A DNA stretch of 64,000 nt from contig OY720347.1 in the NCBI GenBank assembly GCA_963082975.1, forward strand, positions 17,001,187 to 17,065,186. The letters are read 5' to 3'. This document shows positions 12,233-23,838 of this stretch, one piece after another (position 1 is the first letter of the stretch; each line of letters begins with the position of its first letter). This DNA is from Labia minor (Eukaryota; Arthropoda; Insecta; Dermaptera; Spongiphoridae). The notes under the pieces were generated by a model. That model worked only from the letters and a program-made list of their open reading frames with translations. It had not been told where the DNA came from and made no database searches. The translations under genes were made by a program, and so were the position numbers.

Positions 12233-12649
12233 CAATGGTTTAAAAAATACAAATTATTTAGTAGAATATATATCCTCAGGCCATACTTTACTGTCTTCCA
12301 ATGCATTAATACGTACGTTTAAGTGCTGTATATTTTAGTCATAAAGACCATTTTTTTTAATTTATGTTCTTTTAAATTATTTGAAATTGTTTTATATATT
12401 TTGTCGTTTATTTATTTTAAATAATAATCATAATCTTAAATATTCATAGTTCATAAGGAATAATTTTTTTTAAAGTACCGTGCGGCGGCTCGGTGAACAA
12501 GGTACTAAATATATATATTGCAACAATAATAAGATTAGACAATAAACAATTATAACATAATTTTTAAGTAAAAAATAATTGTTATTTTTCAAAAATATCA
12601 ATAATAAAAGAAAAATTAGTAAAAATATATAGTAAGACATATTAGATAG
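12233..12649. other. AT-rich gene-free stretch
   Basis: Nothing recognised apart from a short GC-richer AAGTACCGTGCGGCGGCTCG near 12471. Confidence 0.45.
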
Positions 12650-13210
12650 ATTTTGACGGGTAACGGGTAGTCACTTCTCTATGATCCCAATAGAAAAGAT
12701 TTCTACTTCAGGGAGTAGCGTCCCTGCCCACACGTGAGCTTATGATTCTTTTCTTCCATAGGAGGGGAATCATGTCCTCTACCCGTTGACTTCTTTCCAT
12801 CCATTCCCTTACTCTTATTCTTCCCCCCTCCCTTGATCCTTCAAAAAGTCAAGTTTATTTGGATGAAGAAGAATACCTAGCAAAGATTTATTAAAAAGAA
12901 AAAAAGTGAAATCTTGACTCTTATATTATTAAGAGTCTCCTATATATATTTGAATCGGGGGTTAATTCAAATATATGCTGGTTACGCGCATTTTCAGACT
13001 AGCAAAACCCCGCACGAGTGAGTTATAAGGGCCTCTGAGAGGACCCACCTCACATACGCTTCATATTAGTAGAAAACTTGGAACTCATATTTATTGTATT
13101 CTTTGGAGAATTAGCAGAACAAATCTATTCAATGTTTTTCATTTTATTAAAATTTTTTACTAAATCCTATAAATTGTAACCAAGACAAATCCATTCAACA
13201 TAATTTTAAT
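12650..13210 (+). repeat. R-pal hairpin-rich repeat, old copy
   Basis: Aligns along its whole length with 53700-54310 and 60309-60918, and its first 150 bp with 55290-55445. Landmarks are CACGTGAGCT, GGAATCATGTCC, TTATTTGGATGAAGAAGAAT, AAGAGTCTCC, CAGACTAGCAAAACC and CTGAGAGGACCCACCTC. The stem ATATATTTGAAT/ATTCAAATATAT is kept, but the loop differs from the newer copies. The minus-strand frame seen in the newer copies has stops here, so the repeat is probably non-coding. Confidence 0.8.
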
Positions 13211-13832
13211 TAATAAAACTCCTTTAAAAAAATTATATTTTTATTTATAATATTTGAAGTGATAAATTATTTTTCTCTTTTTCTTATCAACCGTCACAAT
13301 TCAACAAAATCATATAGATCTGTTAAATAAATATAAATCTATACATTTTTTTTATATATTTTATACGAAAATAAAATGATTAAATAAGATGGTAATATAT
13401 TTAATGTTAATGTAATTGATTATGATTTTTTATCATAATTTATTTATTATAAATTTTTATTTAAGTAAATAAATAATTTATAATTATTTATTTGATCAAT
13501 TTTATTATAAACAGGGGGAGTTAATCTATATATTTATATAAAAAAATTTAAAACTTATGATACTGTTACTTTTACCGACCAACGATAGGAATGGAAGGTA
13601 TTATTTATTTATATTTTAACTTATTATGATTATATTATCATATTATTATATTAAAATCGATTATTTAATTACAATGCTAATCTGAAATTCATTATTTATT
13701 GTAGAGAGGATCAAATTAATTTTGTTTCAAAAAGAATATTCAATAAAACAAAATGACTAATTGAGTTCCGTATTTATATATGTATATTACTATTATTTTA
13801 AATTACTATCAATATTTTATTACAATAACAAA

Positions 13833-13881
<49 letters not shown>

Positions 13882-14286
13882 TTGTCTTTTATTTGCTCTC
13901 GTATAAATATTCAATCAGATTCGATTTCAAATATTGAATATTGATTTTATTGCCAAGCAAAAAGCCCGTCACTTTTTGCGACATTTTTACAGTTCCAATT
14001 GAATTTGAATACAAATTCTTGGTTGAAAGGAGAAATTCCTATGTAAATTCCCCTTCTACTTTCTATTTTATATTTATGTAATTCAATTTGTAAATAGTAG
14101 CAATACCCACTGTATTTTCGAACATGCCTTTTTAGTGATAAATTTAATGACTGGTTCAATTATATGTTAATCAAAAAACTCTTTTTTCTAATTTATCAAT
14201 CAGTAACTTTAATCAATTTAAAATAAAATTTAAAATACTCCCACCAACTTGGACTGTCATTAATTAATTTTTATAGAATATATTAA
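13211..14286. other. Very AT-rich stretch with a family B scrap and a (TA)n microsatellite
   Basis: TTTTACCGACCAACGATAGG at 13571-13590 is an isolated end of family B. A (TA)n array occupies 13841-13877. The 70-codon minus-strand frame at 13947-14159 has no family signature and is not credible. Confidence 0.5.
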
Positions 14287-14304
14287 TTTTTTTCTTTATA
14301 TTTT

Positions 14305-14589
14305 GGAAGGCGCCATTGGGTGTGTGGGTAGTAAACCTGCCTCACATTCACATGGTCCCGGGTTTAAGTTCCGGATCTGGCAAGGGAATTTCCCTAGCTG
14401 AGGCCTATGGGACGGAGTCAACCCAGCCTCCGGGAACAACATTGGGGAAAAGCTACTTGATAGCGCCTCCGATCAAGAAAATCAAGGTAAGGGTTGAGAG
14501 GACCCGTTCTACTGATCATAGGACACCTCATTGATATAACCGACTTGATAGGCGTTGTCCTTGCGTAGGACGTACAAAGTCAGAGGTTT
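14305..14589 (+). repeat. tRNA-derived SINE, well preserved copy
   Basis: The head GGCGCCATTGGGTGTGTGGG and the B-box-like GGTCCCGGGTTTAAGTTCCG mark a tRNA-like promoter part. The body contains GCCTCCGGGAACAAC, GCGCCTCCGATCAAGAAAAT and TCATAGGACACC, and ends CCTTGCGTAGGACGTACAAA. An 18-bp direct repeat, TTTTTTTCTTTATATTTT, flanks it (14287-14304 and 14590-14607), which is the signature of LINE-driven retroposition. The 72-codon frame over it is meaningless. Confidence 0.85.
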
Positions 14590-14607
14590 TTTTTTTCTTT
14601 ATATTTT

Positions 14608-15363
14608 TTATATTATGTTAATGTCTTAAAAAAATACTTTTTAGAAATAAACATAATAACTGTAAGAAAACATTTTATTAAATAATAATAATAATAATAA
14701 TAATAAGTAATTAAAAATAAAAACTGAAAATAATCTTTATAAAAAAATATAAAAACAATTTTAATGAATTTGATTACTCAAAAAAAGTGAATTTTTATTA
14801 ATAAGATATATAATAACATAAAAAGAGTTCATTCATTCAAAAATTAATTGGTTTTTCCATTCAAAATAAATTTAATTTTGTAATAAAAAAACATCTGGTT
14901 AATTTTCTCATTTATATTAAAAATCAAAAGCGATTAGTTTTAGGAAGTGGATGGAAAGAAGAGAAGGGAGGAGAGATACTGTATATTCTCTAAAATTACA
15001 TGTTTTACGATATTTTAATGATGAAAGGCTTAATATTCATCTCATTTCCATTTATTACCGCCAATATAACTAAAATCCCACCTGATAAAATCTTTTCCAC
15101 TCTACTTTTTGCTTGATGCTATATTTTAAGTATAGATAGAGGAATAAATTCTCTCATAAGCAATAGAATAATGGTGGTGGGGGAAATGGGCATGGATGGG
15201 GAATGGTGGAAAGAGAGTAAGTTGAAAATGTCAATAAGAGAAAATATACGCTTCAACATTTTTGAATAATTAATTATCGTGGATCAGTTCTGATTTCATT
15301 TGGTGTTTTAATTCGAACGTGAAAAGACGCATTCCCATTCAAATATGAAAACTCTATACATAC
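14608..15363. other. AT-rich gene-free stretch
   Basis: (AAT)n microsatellite at about 14681-14706. A G/A-rich part lies at 14940-15000 and 15170-15220. No gene recognised. Confidence 0.45.
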
Positions 15364-15548
15364 CGGGTGTGTCTGTGTAATGGACGTAACGAGTGGAGTT
15401 GCTGAACCGTGAGCGCAGATTCCAAGGGTCGTTCAGGGTGATGGGAATGACAAATACCAAATGGAGCCACCGCACACAACCGACATGCATTTATTCGTTC
15501 CGCCCTATATAGAGTATACAGACTTGGCTCATATGAGTTTGAAATCAA
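15364..15548 (-). other. Possible unrecognised exon
   Basis: On the minus strand a near-balanced block is bounded by an acceptor-like ATAATTTCAG (just above 15548) and a good donor CCCG/GTATGT (intron starts at 15363). One frame stays open for all 61 codons, containing YTLYRAERINACRLCAVAP and PLESALTVQQLHSLRPL. A second frame starts with ATG at 15490 and has a signal-peptide-like WLHLVFVIPITL. I recognise neither. The polypyrimidine tract is weak, and conserved non-coding DNA or an old transposon scrap are alternatives. Confidence 0.25.
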
Positions 15549-15706
15549 CTGAAATTATCTGCAAAGTTTCAAATTCAAACGCCAAATGGTTTGACCACCT
15601 GAATAATCAACAAACAAGAAGATTAAACATTTAGATTAAAAAAAATGCATAATTATATATACTAGTATATTCACGTATAAAATCAAATTATAAATACTAA
15701 CAAAAT

Positions 15707-15740
<34 letters not shown>

Positions 15741-16456
15741 AAGGGTCAGTGATGTATTGGTAAAATAAGAAGAAAGGGAACGCATAGTTGGAGCAAAATA
15801 AAAGTCTTATTTTCAGCAAACTACTTTTTTCCATATAAGTTTTTATTTTTTCTTATTCTTACTATACAAAATATTAACGAGCACAAAAAAAGAAATTTTA
15901 ACAGTATAGTTGTCGGGTCATGAAAAAGTACTGGAACGCGTTCCGGTTCTGAAAACGTCGTTCCCCGCGTTCCCCTCCCAATACACCACTGGTAATGGTA
16001 GAGAACAAAATTTGTATAAGGATGTGATCAAGTTGAAGTTGCATTTGTAAATCTAATGATTTATGTAATAAATATTTGATAATAATGAAAAGAAAGTAGT
16101 TCAAGAAAATAGTTCAAGAGAATATTTTTAATTAGGTCAATTAAATAGGGCTTAATAATAAATCGGACGAGACTACGACAACTCATAAACCAATGATATT
16201 CAATTGGTTAAAATGCAATTATAAAGAATGATGCGTATTTTAACAGTAAACATATTTACAAATACCATAAAGTCAACACCGATGAATCTAAAAAATCTCG
16301 AATATTTTTCTATCGTACTTTTTTCAATGGGTTCACAAGTTGAGTCCAATATGGAAATCGACTTTTTCTTTATGTCGTACCAAGAGTAATGGTCATGCTA
16401 CCAACCTCAGATAAAATGAATACATTAGTAAATATGATTTACATATATATATATAT
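15549..16456. other. AT-rich gene-free stretch
   Basis: (TA)n at 15709-15738. A GC-richer scrap at 15935-15995 (GGAACGCGTTCCGG palindrome, CCCCTCCCAATACACCACTG) is probably the end of a hAT-like element, since CACTG-type ends are usual there, but no partner end was found. Confidence 0.4.
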
Positions 16457-16530
16457 ACTAGCTGCTCAGAGCTCCTTCGTCGCTCTTCACATCTAGACGG
16501 GGGCTCCGCCCCCTGTACCCCCGAGTGGTA
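16457..16530 (+). repeat. Scrap of a repeat beginning ACTAGCTGCTC
   Basis: ACTAGCTGCTCAGAGCTCCT followed by TCG resembles 40769-40793 inside the piggyBac element. It is followed by a GGGGGC-TCC-GCCCCC hairpin, a motif common in arthropod repeats. Class undetermined. Confidence 0.45.
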
Positions 16531-16689
16531 CATAGTATTTGATTGAAAGTAGTAAAAGGTTTTCATCCATTTTGTTTCAAACAATGTATAACATAAAACA
16601 TTCATTTCTCATTGTGTGATTATTTCAAATATATTTTAATTTATTTAGTAAATTAATTATATATATTATTATTGAATATGTTATATCTA

Positions 16690-17660
16690 TCTACTCGAAA
16701 GTTCTTGGCAGCTACAACCACATTTCTCCAAGTGTCCCCGGTGACCTCATCTTTCTTTGGCCAATAAATGCTGGAAAGAATAATCTGAATCTACTCTCAT
16801 CTCCCAGGGTCATAGACCATGCGTGGCTCAACGGTACTCGAAAGTTCTTGGCAGCTACAACCACATTTCTCCAAGTATCCTTATCCTGAACCTCTGTTCC
16901 ATCTCTCGTACGTCATTCCCTCATCTTTCTTTGGCCCATAAATGCTGGGGAGAATCCTATTCTCAAATACTCTGAATCCACTCTCATCTCCTAAGATCAT
17001 AGGCCATGTCTCACACTCATATAATACAACAGACAAAATAATTGTTTTATATATTTTAATTTTCATTCCCTTTTATAATAATTTTGATGAGATAAGCCTC
17101 TATACTGCATGATAACAGGCGTTTCCCGATTGCAACTTCGATTTAAATTCTTCTCAAATATTATTATCCTTCGTGATTACATTCAATTTTTCTACATATT
17201 CAAATTCTACATTTTGTTTGTTAATACTGCTCCTGTTTGTTTCTAAATATATTTATTTATCATTATTAATTTCAAACCTCATCTCTTTTCCTACCTCGAT
17301 TAATTTTTCCTCGCTATCTGTAATTGCAATTGCCGAATCTCCTATTATATTTAAGTCGTCTGGGTAACCTAATATTTTACAATTGATTTCCACATCTTAT
17401 TCTTTCTTTACTACCTTCAAGATAAATTTTAAGATCAAAATTTGAAAAAGTTTATCCGGATCTATTGAGTCATGCGTAGGTTTTACTAAAGTCTACAAAT
17501 AATTAGTGAACAGAGATATTGGATTCGCGGTTTTTTAAATATCTGTCATAATGAAAATATCTTAATTAATGTTGATCGATTTGGCATGAAGCCTCAATGA
17601 TATCGTCTAACATTTCCTCCGCCTATAGTTTATAAGTATTGTATATGTTATAATAGAGTA
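16690..17660 (-). pseudogene. LINE (non-LTR) reverse-transcriptase relic
   Basis: Reading the minus strand from about 17500, broken frames give THDSIDPDKLFQILILKF, then CKILGYPDDLNIIGDS, in which YPDD stands at the polymerase YxDD active site, then IYKTIILSVVLYECETWPM, FENRILPSIYGPKKDEG and an end with TWRNVVVAAKNF. The order matches the palm and thumb of a LINE reverse transcriptase. The GPKKDE-to-end segment is present twice (16690-16830 and 16845-16960), an internal duplication. Many stops; there is no endonuclease part. The (GATA)-like tail is at 16680-16690. The RT identity is firm, the clade is not. Confidence 0.8.
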
Positions 17661-18902
17661 TAATATTTCTTGATCATTTAATTTCGATATTTTAATTACA
17701 TTGCTTGATTTTTATTGATTATTTTTAATTAAAATAAAATTTGAGAAAATGCAAAGTTAGAGACTTGAGACAATTTATAAAAATTAACGGTATAAAAGTA
17801 TTGATAAAACTAAAGATAAATTAACAATATATACATTCATTAATAGTATTAATTTAAATTAATGGATTTATTTCATTTTTTATTATTAAGTTCATTTATT
17901 AATTTTTTTAGATCATAGTTAATTCCCTCCCTTAAAATAAAAGAAGTAACTATTCAAATATGGAAAGAATAAATACAAAATAATTTAAGTTAAATATGAT
18001 TTAAATATTTTATTAAATTAATTAAAATGAGAACTTTTAGAATAAATTATTTAATTGAAATGATATTTGAATATTAGAATTTAAAATAAAAAGTTAAATA
18101 TTATAATAATTCTTTGATTGGGAATACTTAGAGTTATATACATTGTGTAAAATGAGTCCGCCAATCAGTGGGCCACGCCTGGCTCTTGAATGAACAACAC
18201 GGAGAACTATATAAACTTTAAAAAATTAAATTCTGCGGTTATTGATTAGAATTAGATATTAATAAAATCTATAGCCTATGTTACCATAGAGATATATAAG
18301 AATATTGTGATGTAATTTCATAGAAATCGTTTCTTATTTTTTGATGTTCATAATTCTAAATTACCGGTAAAGTGTCGGTTAAGTAGGAAATTTCTTTTTT
18401 GTTTGTTTCTATGACAGCAAAAAAGTAAACAAATTACATATATATATACATACATACATACAAACACTCTCCTTTATATATATAGATATATATAGGGATT
18501 TTTAAATTGAAACCAAGTGTGCTGGTTGCCTAAATAACAGGAACTCCTAACAACTTTCAAAATGACATTCAATCGGTGCTAATGGGTGCATGCACGATGC
18601 TTACCTCTCATGAAAATATTTTAATTTATAAAAACTTGGAAAAAATTTATTTTTCACAATTTCCTCGATGCACATAAATATTTTTATATTTCTGGTACTT
18701 TTTAAAATATATTATGAAATTCAAAAATCGTATAATTGGATTGATTATAAAAATATTTCATCTTCATATTATATAAAATCCAAAAATGATCCTAAATTCA
18801 ATTTAAATTTAATATCTAATAAGGCCTCTATATCTTAAGTTAATTTCTATATATATATTTCCTTATATACGTATATTATATACTTATAGAGACATTATTA
18901 TA
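17661..18902. other. Very AT-rich gene-free stretch
   Basis: No gene recognised. Two short less AT-rich parts (18150-18210 and 18530-18610) have no identifiable motif. Confidence 0.45.
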
Positions 18903-19773
18903 CAGAGTCATCGAAAAAGGTGGACTGGATTTCGTAGAGTAATAAAAACCGTAAAACAAATGGTAGAATATTTATTTATACATCAAAAGATACAGAAAAT
19001 CTTAAACTTGATTATGTATTCTAAAAATTTCGATATGTGCTGTCCCAGTCGCTCGACAGACATCTACTCGATAATCAATCTCCCGCCACGTGTTATGAAG
19101 CATAACAGGAGTCACACAGTTGCAATGACTGTCTAAATTATTTCATTCAGATGCTGAAGATCCCGAATTTTTAAATAAACGATGTTCTTAACGTAGCTCC
19201 AAAAGGAAAAATCTAGACATCTAGACGGCCACAAAACAGGACCATTTCTCCCAATCCAACGGTCAGGAAATCTGATGTTGAAAGCATCTTGGACGATCAG
19301 GCTATAGTGACATGGAGCTCTATCCTGCTGGAAAATGACATTAATGCCCTTTTCTCTTGAACTTGATAGAACACATACATTTCAAACAAGTTCAAATGAA
19401 TTGTGCCTGAAACCGTGTTTTCTGCAAACATGAAAGGGCCGACAATACGATCCTTCATAAGTCCACACCAAACGTTGACTTTTGGTGAATCACGTATGTA
19501 TTGGAAAACTTTGTTTGGTTTCTGATCTTCCCATATACGACAGTTTTAGCGGTTTACACAACCACTTTAAAAAAACTGTGAAATGTTGCCTCATCACTGA
19601 ATAAGATTTTGCTCAGATAGTTTCCATCATTACCATTCTTACTGACTTCGAGTAAATGCTACTCAAAATATTTATAATTCTTCTCAATCTCTCGATAATT
19701 TCGTGTTGATGACGTGATTATTTATCGAACAGTTGTACAACAAAATCCCATCCACCTTTTTTCGATGACCCTA
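18903..19773 (-). mobile_element. Tc1/mariner-superfamily element with TIRs and TA flanks
   Basis: The left end CAGAGTCATCGAAAAAGGTG and, on the minus strand, the right end TAGGGTCATCGAAAAAAGGT are inverted repeats; TA follows at 19774-19775 and precedes at 18901-18902. The 871-bp interior holds a minus-strand transposase relic. It reads VIFQQDRAPCHYSLIVQDAF, then DRWIGRNGPVLWPSRCLDFS and FWSYVKNIVY, followed by stops. The two Asp are 36 residues apart, as in the element at 7736-8627, so both belong to one clade although their TIRs differ. Inactive. Confidence 0.85.
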
Positions 19774-19775
19774 TA

Positions 19776-20473
19776 TATTAAATTTATAATAATTGAATTT
19801 ACGGTAATTTTTGGATTTAAATATATTAATTCAAACATTTTGTGTATTAAAAATATAAGAATATAATTAATTTCTATACTATATAAAATACTTAGTTCCT
19901 TACCCTTTTAATATATATGAGAAATAATAAATAGAAATATTATAAAAGCAAAAATAATAAATATATATATCTACATACGTACATCTATATATATAAATAA
20001 ATAAATAAACGTAAATAATTTAAGGCAAAATTTAGTCCAACTTTAATTTATCAATCATTGGAACCGCATTTGACATTCCATTTTGACATGATAGGCTTTA
20101 CGCTTTCTGAATACACAAAATCATTAGCTTTGAAGTTTTTATTGATGGTAATCGATTGACACTAACAACCAATCGATGTGGGATTTATAAAGATTAACAA
20201 GGGGTTATATATATATATATATATTATTACCATTGGTGATAATGAATCAAGATCAAATAAAATAGTAAAAGAATTAACATTCATTTACAAATTAGTTGTT
20301 TGTAGTATATTTTAGTAAAATATATTGCGTTTGTTTCTAATTATTCTATTTAAACTAAATCACTACATATAGGTATAGGTATATATAGTACTATTGACCA
20401 TTTTGAATCTAAGTTTGTTTCCAATTTCATTACTTTACGCCTTGATTTTCCCCACAAAGGCCTATTTACTATA
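19776..20473. other. AT-rich gene-free stretch
   Basis: Contains short (TA)n tracts near 19955-19995 and 20206-20224. No gene or element end found. Confidence 0.5.
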
Positions 20474-20867
20474 GAATAGAGCATAGGTTCTTAAACTTAT
20501 GTACTCCACGGACCCCCACTTGAAAAAATTTTTTTTGACGGACCCCCATCACAACTTTAGGTACTTTACGTCATTTTATTAATTAATTTCTGGCTTACGA
20601 TCTCATAAGGACAAGGATATATGATGAATATTTCTAACAGTGATTGGTGAATAACGATTTTTTTGCATATTGTAGAACACATTTTATTAGAAATTATAAT
20701 ATTGAAGAAAGAAAATACAAACATTGTCATAGCAACAAATCTCACAAATTATAATGGGTACTTACATTAAATTCATATAAATATTTTATAATTTTTTTCA
20801 GAAAATATTAAATAAGAAATATTTTAAAAAATAACTGCATCTATCTCATTAAATATAACTTACATAT

Positions 20868-22718
20868 TTAATGAGATGTATGCAGTTGTTTTCTTGAAAC
20901 AAGAATCTCAATATCTGGCTTAATATTGGAAACTTTTAATCTAAGATCCGGCTCTACATTTAATTTGTTTCTATATTTAGACTTAATATAAAATAGTACC
21001 GAAAAAGCTTGTTCGCATAAATATGTTGTGCAGAATGGAATCAAGTGTTGAAGTGCTTTATTTGCAAGCGCAGGATAATCTGACCTGAGAAGTAACCAAA
21101 AGTTGCTCAATTCAGTTTTGTTAAATTTTAGTTTATAAGTTGTATCACATGATAATTCCACGAGAATATCTTGTTCAGGTGCAGATAAATGTTTAGCATT
21201 TGTAATTTCCATATTAAATGGATCTCTGATCCAGTTATTGCAAGGATCAGGAGTAGAAAAATACTTCCTGAAGTTGCTTTTCAAAGTAATTAAATGTTCA
21301 ACAAATAATTGACGCGTTTGATTAAGCAATTTTTCACTGGAGCTTTCTATGAAATCATTGAGAGTTGGAAAAGACTCATATACACCGTTCTGGATGCGTT
21401 TCGACCACAAGTCGATTTTTTTAATCATTGCTTCTATTTTATCTTCAACTTTAAATATATTTACAACAGTACCTTGCAGACTCAAATTAAGTTCGTTCAA
21501 TTTTGTAAAAATATCAGTCAAGTAAGCCACCTTAGCTAACCAGATAAAATCATTGAAACATTCGGTCAGTTCAAAATGCGCATCTATTAAAAACAATCGT
21601 ATTTCATCTCGAAGCTCAAAAAGGCGAATGAGTACTTTCCCGCGGGACAACCAACGTACATCTGTATGTAATAATAAATGTGTATGTTGACTACCCATTT
21701 CCTCACACAAAATTTTAAAAACTCTGGAATTAAGTGGACGAGCCTTAATGAAATTGACAATTTTAACTACTTCGTCTAATGTTCTTTTCAAATCTGGTGA
21801 CATATTTTTGGCTGCTAATGATTCTCTGTGAATGCAGCAATGATTCCAAACAACCTGAGGCGCAACATTTTTAATAAGAGCAATCAATCCAGTTCTTGTA
21901 CCTGACATTGCACGAGCACCATCAGTGCAAATTCCAACACATTTTGGCCACTCTATTTCATTTTCGGTTATAAAATTATTCAAACTGTTAAATATGTCAT
22001 TAGCTGTCGTTCGTGAAGGTAGTGAATCACAAAACAATACATCTTCTTGTATTTGATTTTCAAACTCATATCTAATGAAAGCTAACAAATTGGCATTATT
22101 AGTGACATCAGTACTTTCATCCAATTGTAATGAGTAATAGTGACTTTTGCGCACTCTCGATATTAATTCTTCTTTTATATTACATGACATGTCTTCAATC
22201 CTATTCTTAACCGTATCATTTGATAATGAAATCAAATTTATATCGTTTGCTGCTTTAGTTCCTAACATTATATTTGTAATTACTTTTGTAGCAGGAAGAA
22301 TTAATTGCTCTGCTATATTATGCGGCTTTCCTGCTTTAGCAATAAGTAGAGCTACTTCATATGATGCCATTACTGCTTTCTTACTCATACCACCAGATCC
22401 CGTCTTTACCATCAATTTCTGACTTGAATTAAGTTCTTCTTTTTTCATTTTAAAAAATTCGATAGACTTACTAACATGCTCGCTGTGCTTTGTTTGTAAA
22501 TGACGTCTGAGATTAGCAGGTTTCATACTTTCATTGGATAAACTTTCCTGACATAGAACGCAGACTGGTCTTTCCACATCATTGTTGCAAATATAAGTAA
22601 ATCCAAATGATAAATAATCATCCGAATATTTTCGTTTCTTGGTAGAGTTTGCTGTTGATGCCTCATCATCTGATTCTTTCCGTTTCTGTGTTGAACCAGT
22701 TTGTAGCCAACGATCCAT
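20868..22718 (-). CDS. hAT (Buster-type) transposase, intact
   Basis: A 616-residue protein without interruptions, starting ATG at 22718. Order of parts: a Lys-rich N-terminus; a BED-type zinc finger with C53, C56, H73 and H78 for binding the transposon ends; the RNase-H-like core with D200 (LQLDESTDVT) and D266 (GICTDGARAM); a CxxH-like CCIH at 294-297; and a C-terminal dimerisation part with E569 in CEQAFSVLF. So the full D-D-E triad is present. The architecture resembles the vertebrate domesticated ZBED5/SCAND3 proteins, whose ancestors are Buster transposases. It sits between matching TIRs and has a perfect TSD, so it is a transposon gene rather than a domesticated host gene. It is likely recent and possibly active; expression cannot be judged. 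Confidence 0.93.
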   Translation of the reverse strand: MDRWLQTGSTQKRKESDDEASTANSTKKRKYSDDYLSFGFTYICNNDVERPVCVLCQESLSNESMKPANLRRHLQTKHSEHVSKSIEFFKMKKEELNSSQKLMVKTGSGGMSKKAVMASYEVALLIAKAGKPHNIAEQLILPATKVITNIMLGTKAANDINLISLSNDTVKNRIEDMSCNIKEELISRVRKSHYYSLQLDESTDVTNNANLLAFIRYEFENQIQEDVLFCDSLPSRTTANDIFNSLNNFITENEIEWPKCVGICTDGARAMSGTRTGLIALIKNVAPQVVWNHCCIHRESLAAKNMSPDLKRTLDEVVKIVNFIKARPLNSRVFKILCEEMGSQHTHLLLHTDVRWLSRGKVLIRLFELRDEIRLFLIDAHFELTECFNDFIWLAKVAYLTDIFTKLNELNLSLQGTVVNIFKVEDKIEAMIKKIDLWSKRIQNGVYESFPTLNDFIESSSEKLLNQTRQLFVEHLITLKSNFRKYFSTPDPCNNWIRDPFNMEITNAKHLSAPEQDILVELSCDTTYKLKFNKTELSNFWLLLRSDYPALANKALQHLIPFCTTYLCEQAFSVLFYIKSKYRNKLNVEPDLRLKVSNIKPDIEILVSRKQLHTSH

Positions 22719-22807
22719 TTTATGGAGTAATTTATTAACATTGAACTACAATAATATAAATATGATATAAATATAATATAAATATAACGAATTATTATTT
22801 ACTAGCT

Positions 22808-22931
22808 ATGTTTTAATATGATTTTAAATGAATGTTTTAATATCATTTTAAATGAATGTTTTAAATCATTTTAATAAATGTTTTAAATCATTTTAAATAA
22901 ATGATTTAATATCATTTTAAATGAATATTAA
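22808..22931. repeat. Degenerate tandem repeat upstream of the hAT transposase
   Basis: About five imperfect units of 24-30 bp built on ATGTTTTAATATCATTTTAA, located in the 5' region of the hAT transposase, about 90 bp before its ATG. Confidence 0.8.
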
Positions 22932-22950
22932 TTTATATAATAAATATATT

Positions 22951-23038
22951 TCGTAATTTGATTCTAAAATATTATTAATTTCGTAATTTGATTCTAAAAT
23001 ATTATTAATTTCGTAATTTGATTCTAAAATATTATTAA
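22951..23038. repeat. 30-bp tandem repeat, three identical units
   Basis: The unit begins TCGTAATTTGATTCTAAAAT and starts at 22951, 22981 and 23011; the third is truncated by two bases. Perfect identity shows recent expansion inside the hAT element. Confidence 0.95.
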
Positions 23039-23838
23039 AATAAATATTTTTTATTCATAAAACTAACTTATACTTACTCTCAAAAACAGCCTTTCTGGGA
23101 AATTGCAAAATGTGTTTAGTGTTTTTATAAAATAATGATCATGCAAATTACACTAAAAATTAAAAAAAATTATTAGCTATAATTTAATTATAATTAATTA
23201 AATTAATAAAAATAATTTAAAGATACAACTCGTTGAGAAATGAACTTATAATTAACATTTGCTTTAAAACTGTTTAAAACCCCAGAGTGGACGCTGACAA
23301 TTTGGGTTTTTCCGGGTAAGACTGTCCCCTCCCCTGGTTTTCCCCAATAACAAAGTGAAAGAAAATTCCCTTATATGCCTCCCCTTCCGAGCCCCTAAGA
23401 GGGGTTATTTTAAAGGAACAATCGAAAAATGATTTTAAATGAATGAATGGATGAAAATTCAAATTTTATATATAGTTTTTTATATATGTTTATTTATTCA
23501 CAAAAAATTAATTGACATAATTATCAATTTAATAAAATAAAATAGTATTATTAATAGTATTAAATTATAGCCGTAATTCTCTAGGAGGATATAGTTAAAC
23601 AATGAACTTTAAATATTTATATATGTATATATTTTTACGATGATTTTTTTCCGAGGACCGCGGACCCCCAGTAAAGGCTTCGCGGACCCCCAGGGGTCCG
23701 CGGACCACAGTTTAAGAACCACTGGAATAGAGAATTAGTAAAACATGTAATTGGTTTATTGTATCCTTCAACCAAATATAATTTGTAATCTGTTTTATAT
23801 ATAATAATAACTCGATTTGTTTTTATATAATGAAAAAG

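Larger units (their letters stand above)
20482..23724 (-). mobile_element. Complete autonomous hAT transposon, Buster type
   Basis: Left end CATAGGTTCTTAAACTTATG; right end on the minus strand CAGTGGTTCTTAAACTGTGG; both continue into CGGACCCCC-rich subterminal repeats (20510-20545, 23650-23700). The 8-bp duplication GAATAGAG is perfect (20474-20481, 23725-23732) and fits the nnnTAnnn target pattern described for Buster hATs. The 3243-bp interior encodes an uninterrupted transposase. Its long 5' region holds two tandem-repeat arrays. The left terminal bases (CATAG instead of CAGTG) deviate from the hAT norm, which might weaken excision. Confidence 0.93.

Noticed and set aside
14316..14534. 72-codon frame as a gene
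   Set aside because: It lies wholly in the SINE.
15490..15515. TATATAG upstream of an ATG at 15490 (minus strand) as a core promoter
   Set aside because: The spacing of about 20 bases would place the transcription start at or after the ATG; a downstream exon reading is at least as likely.
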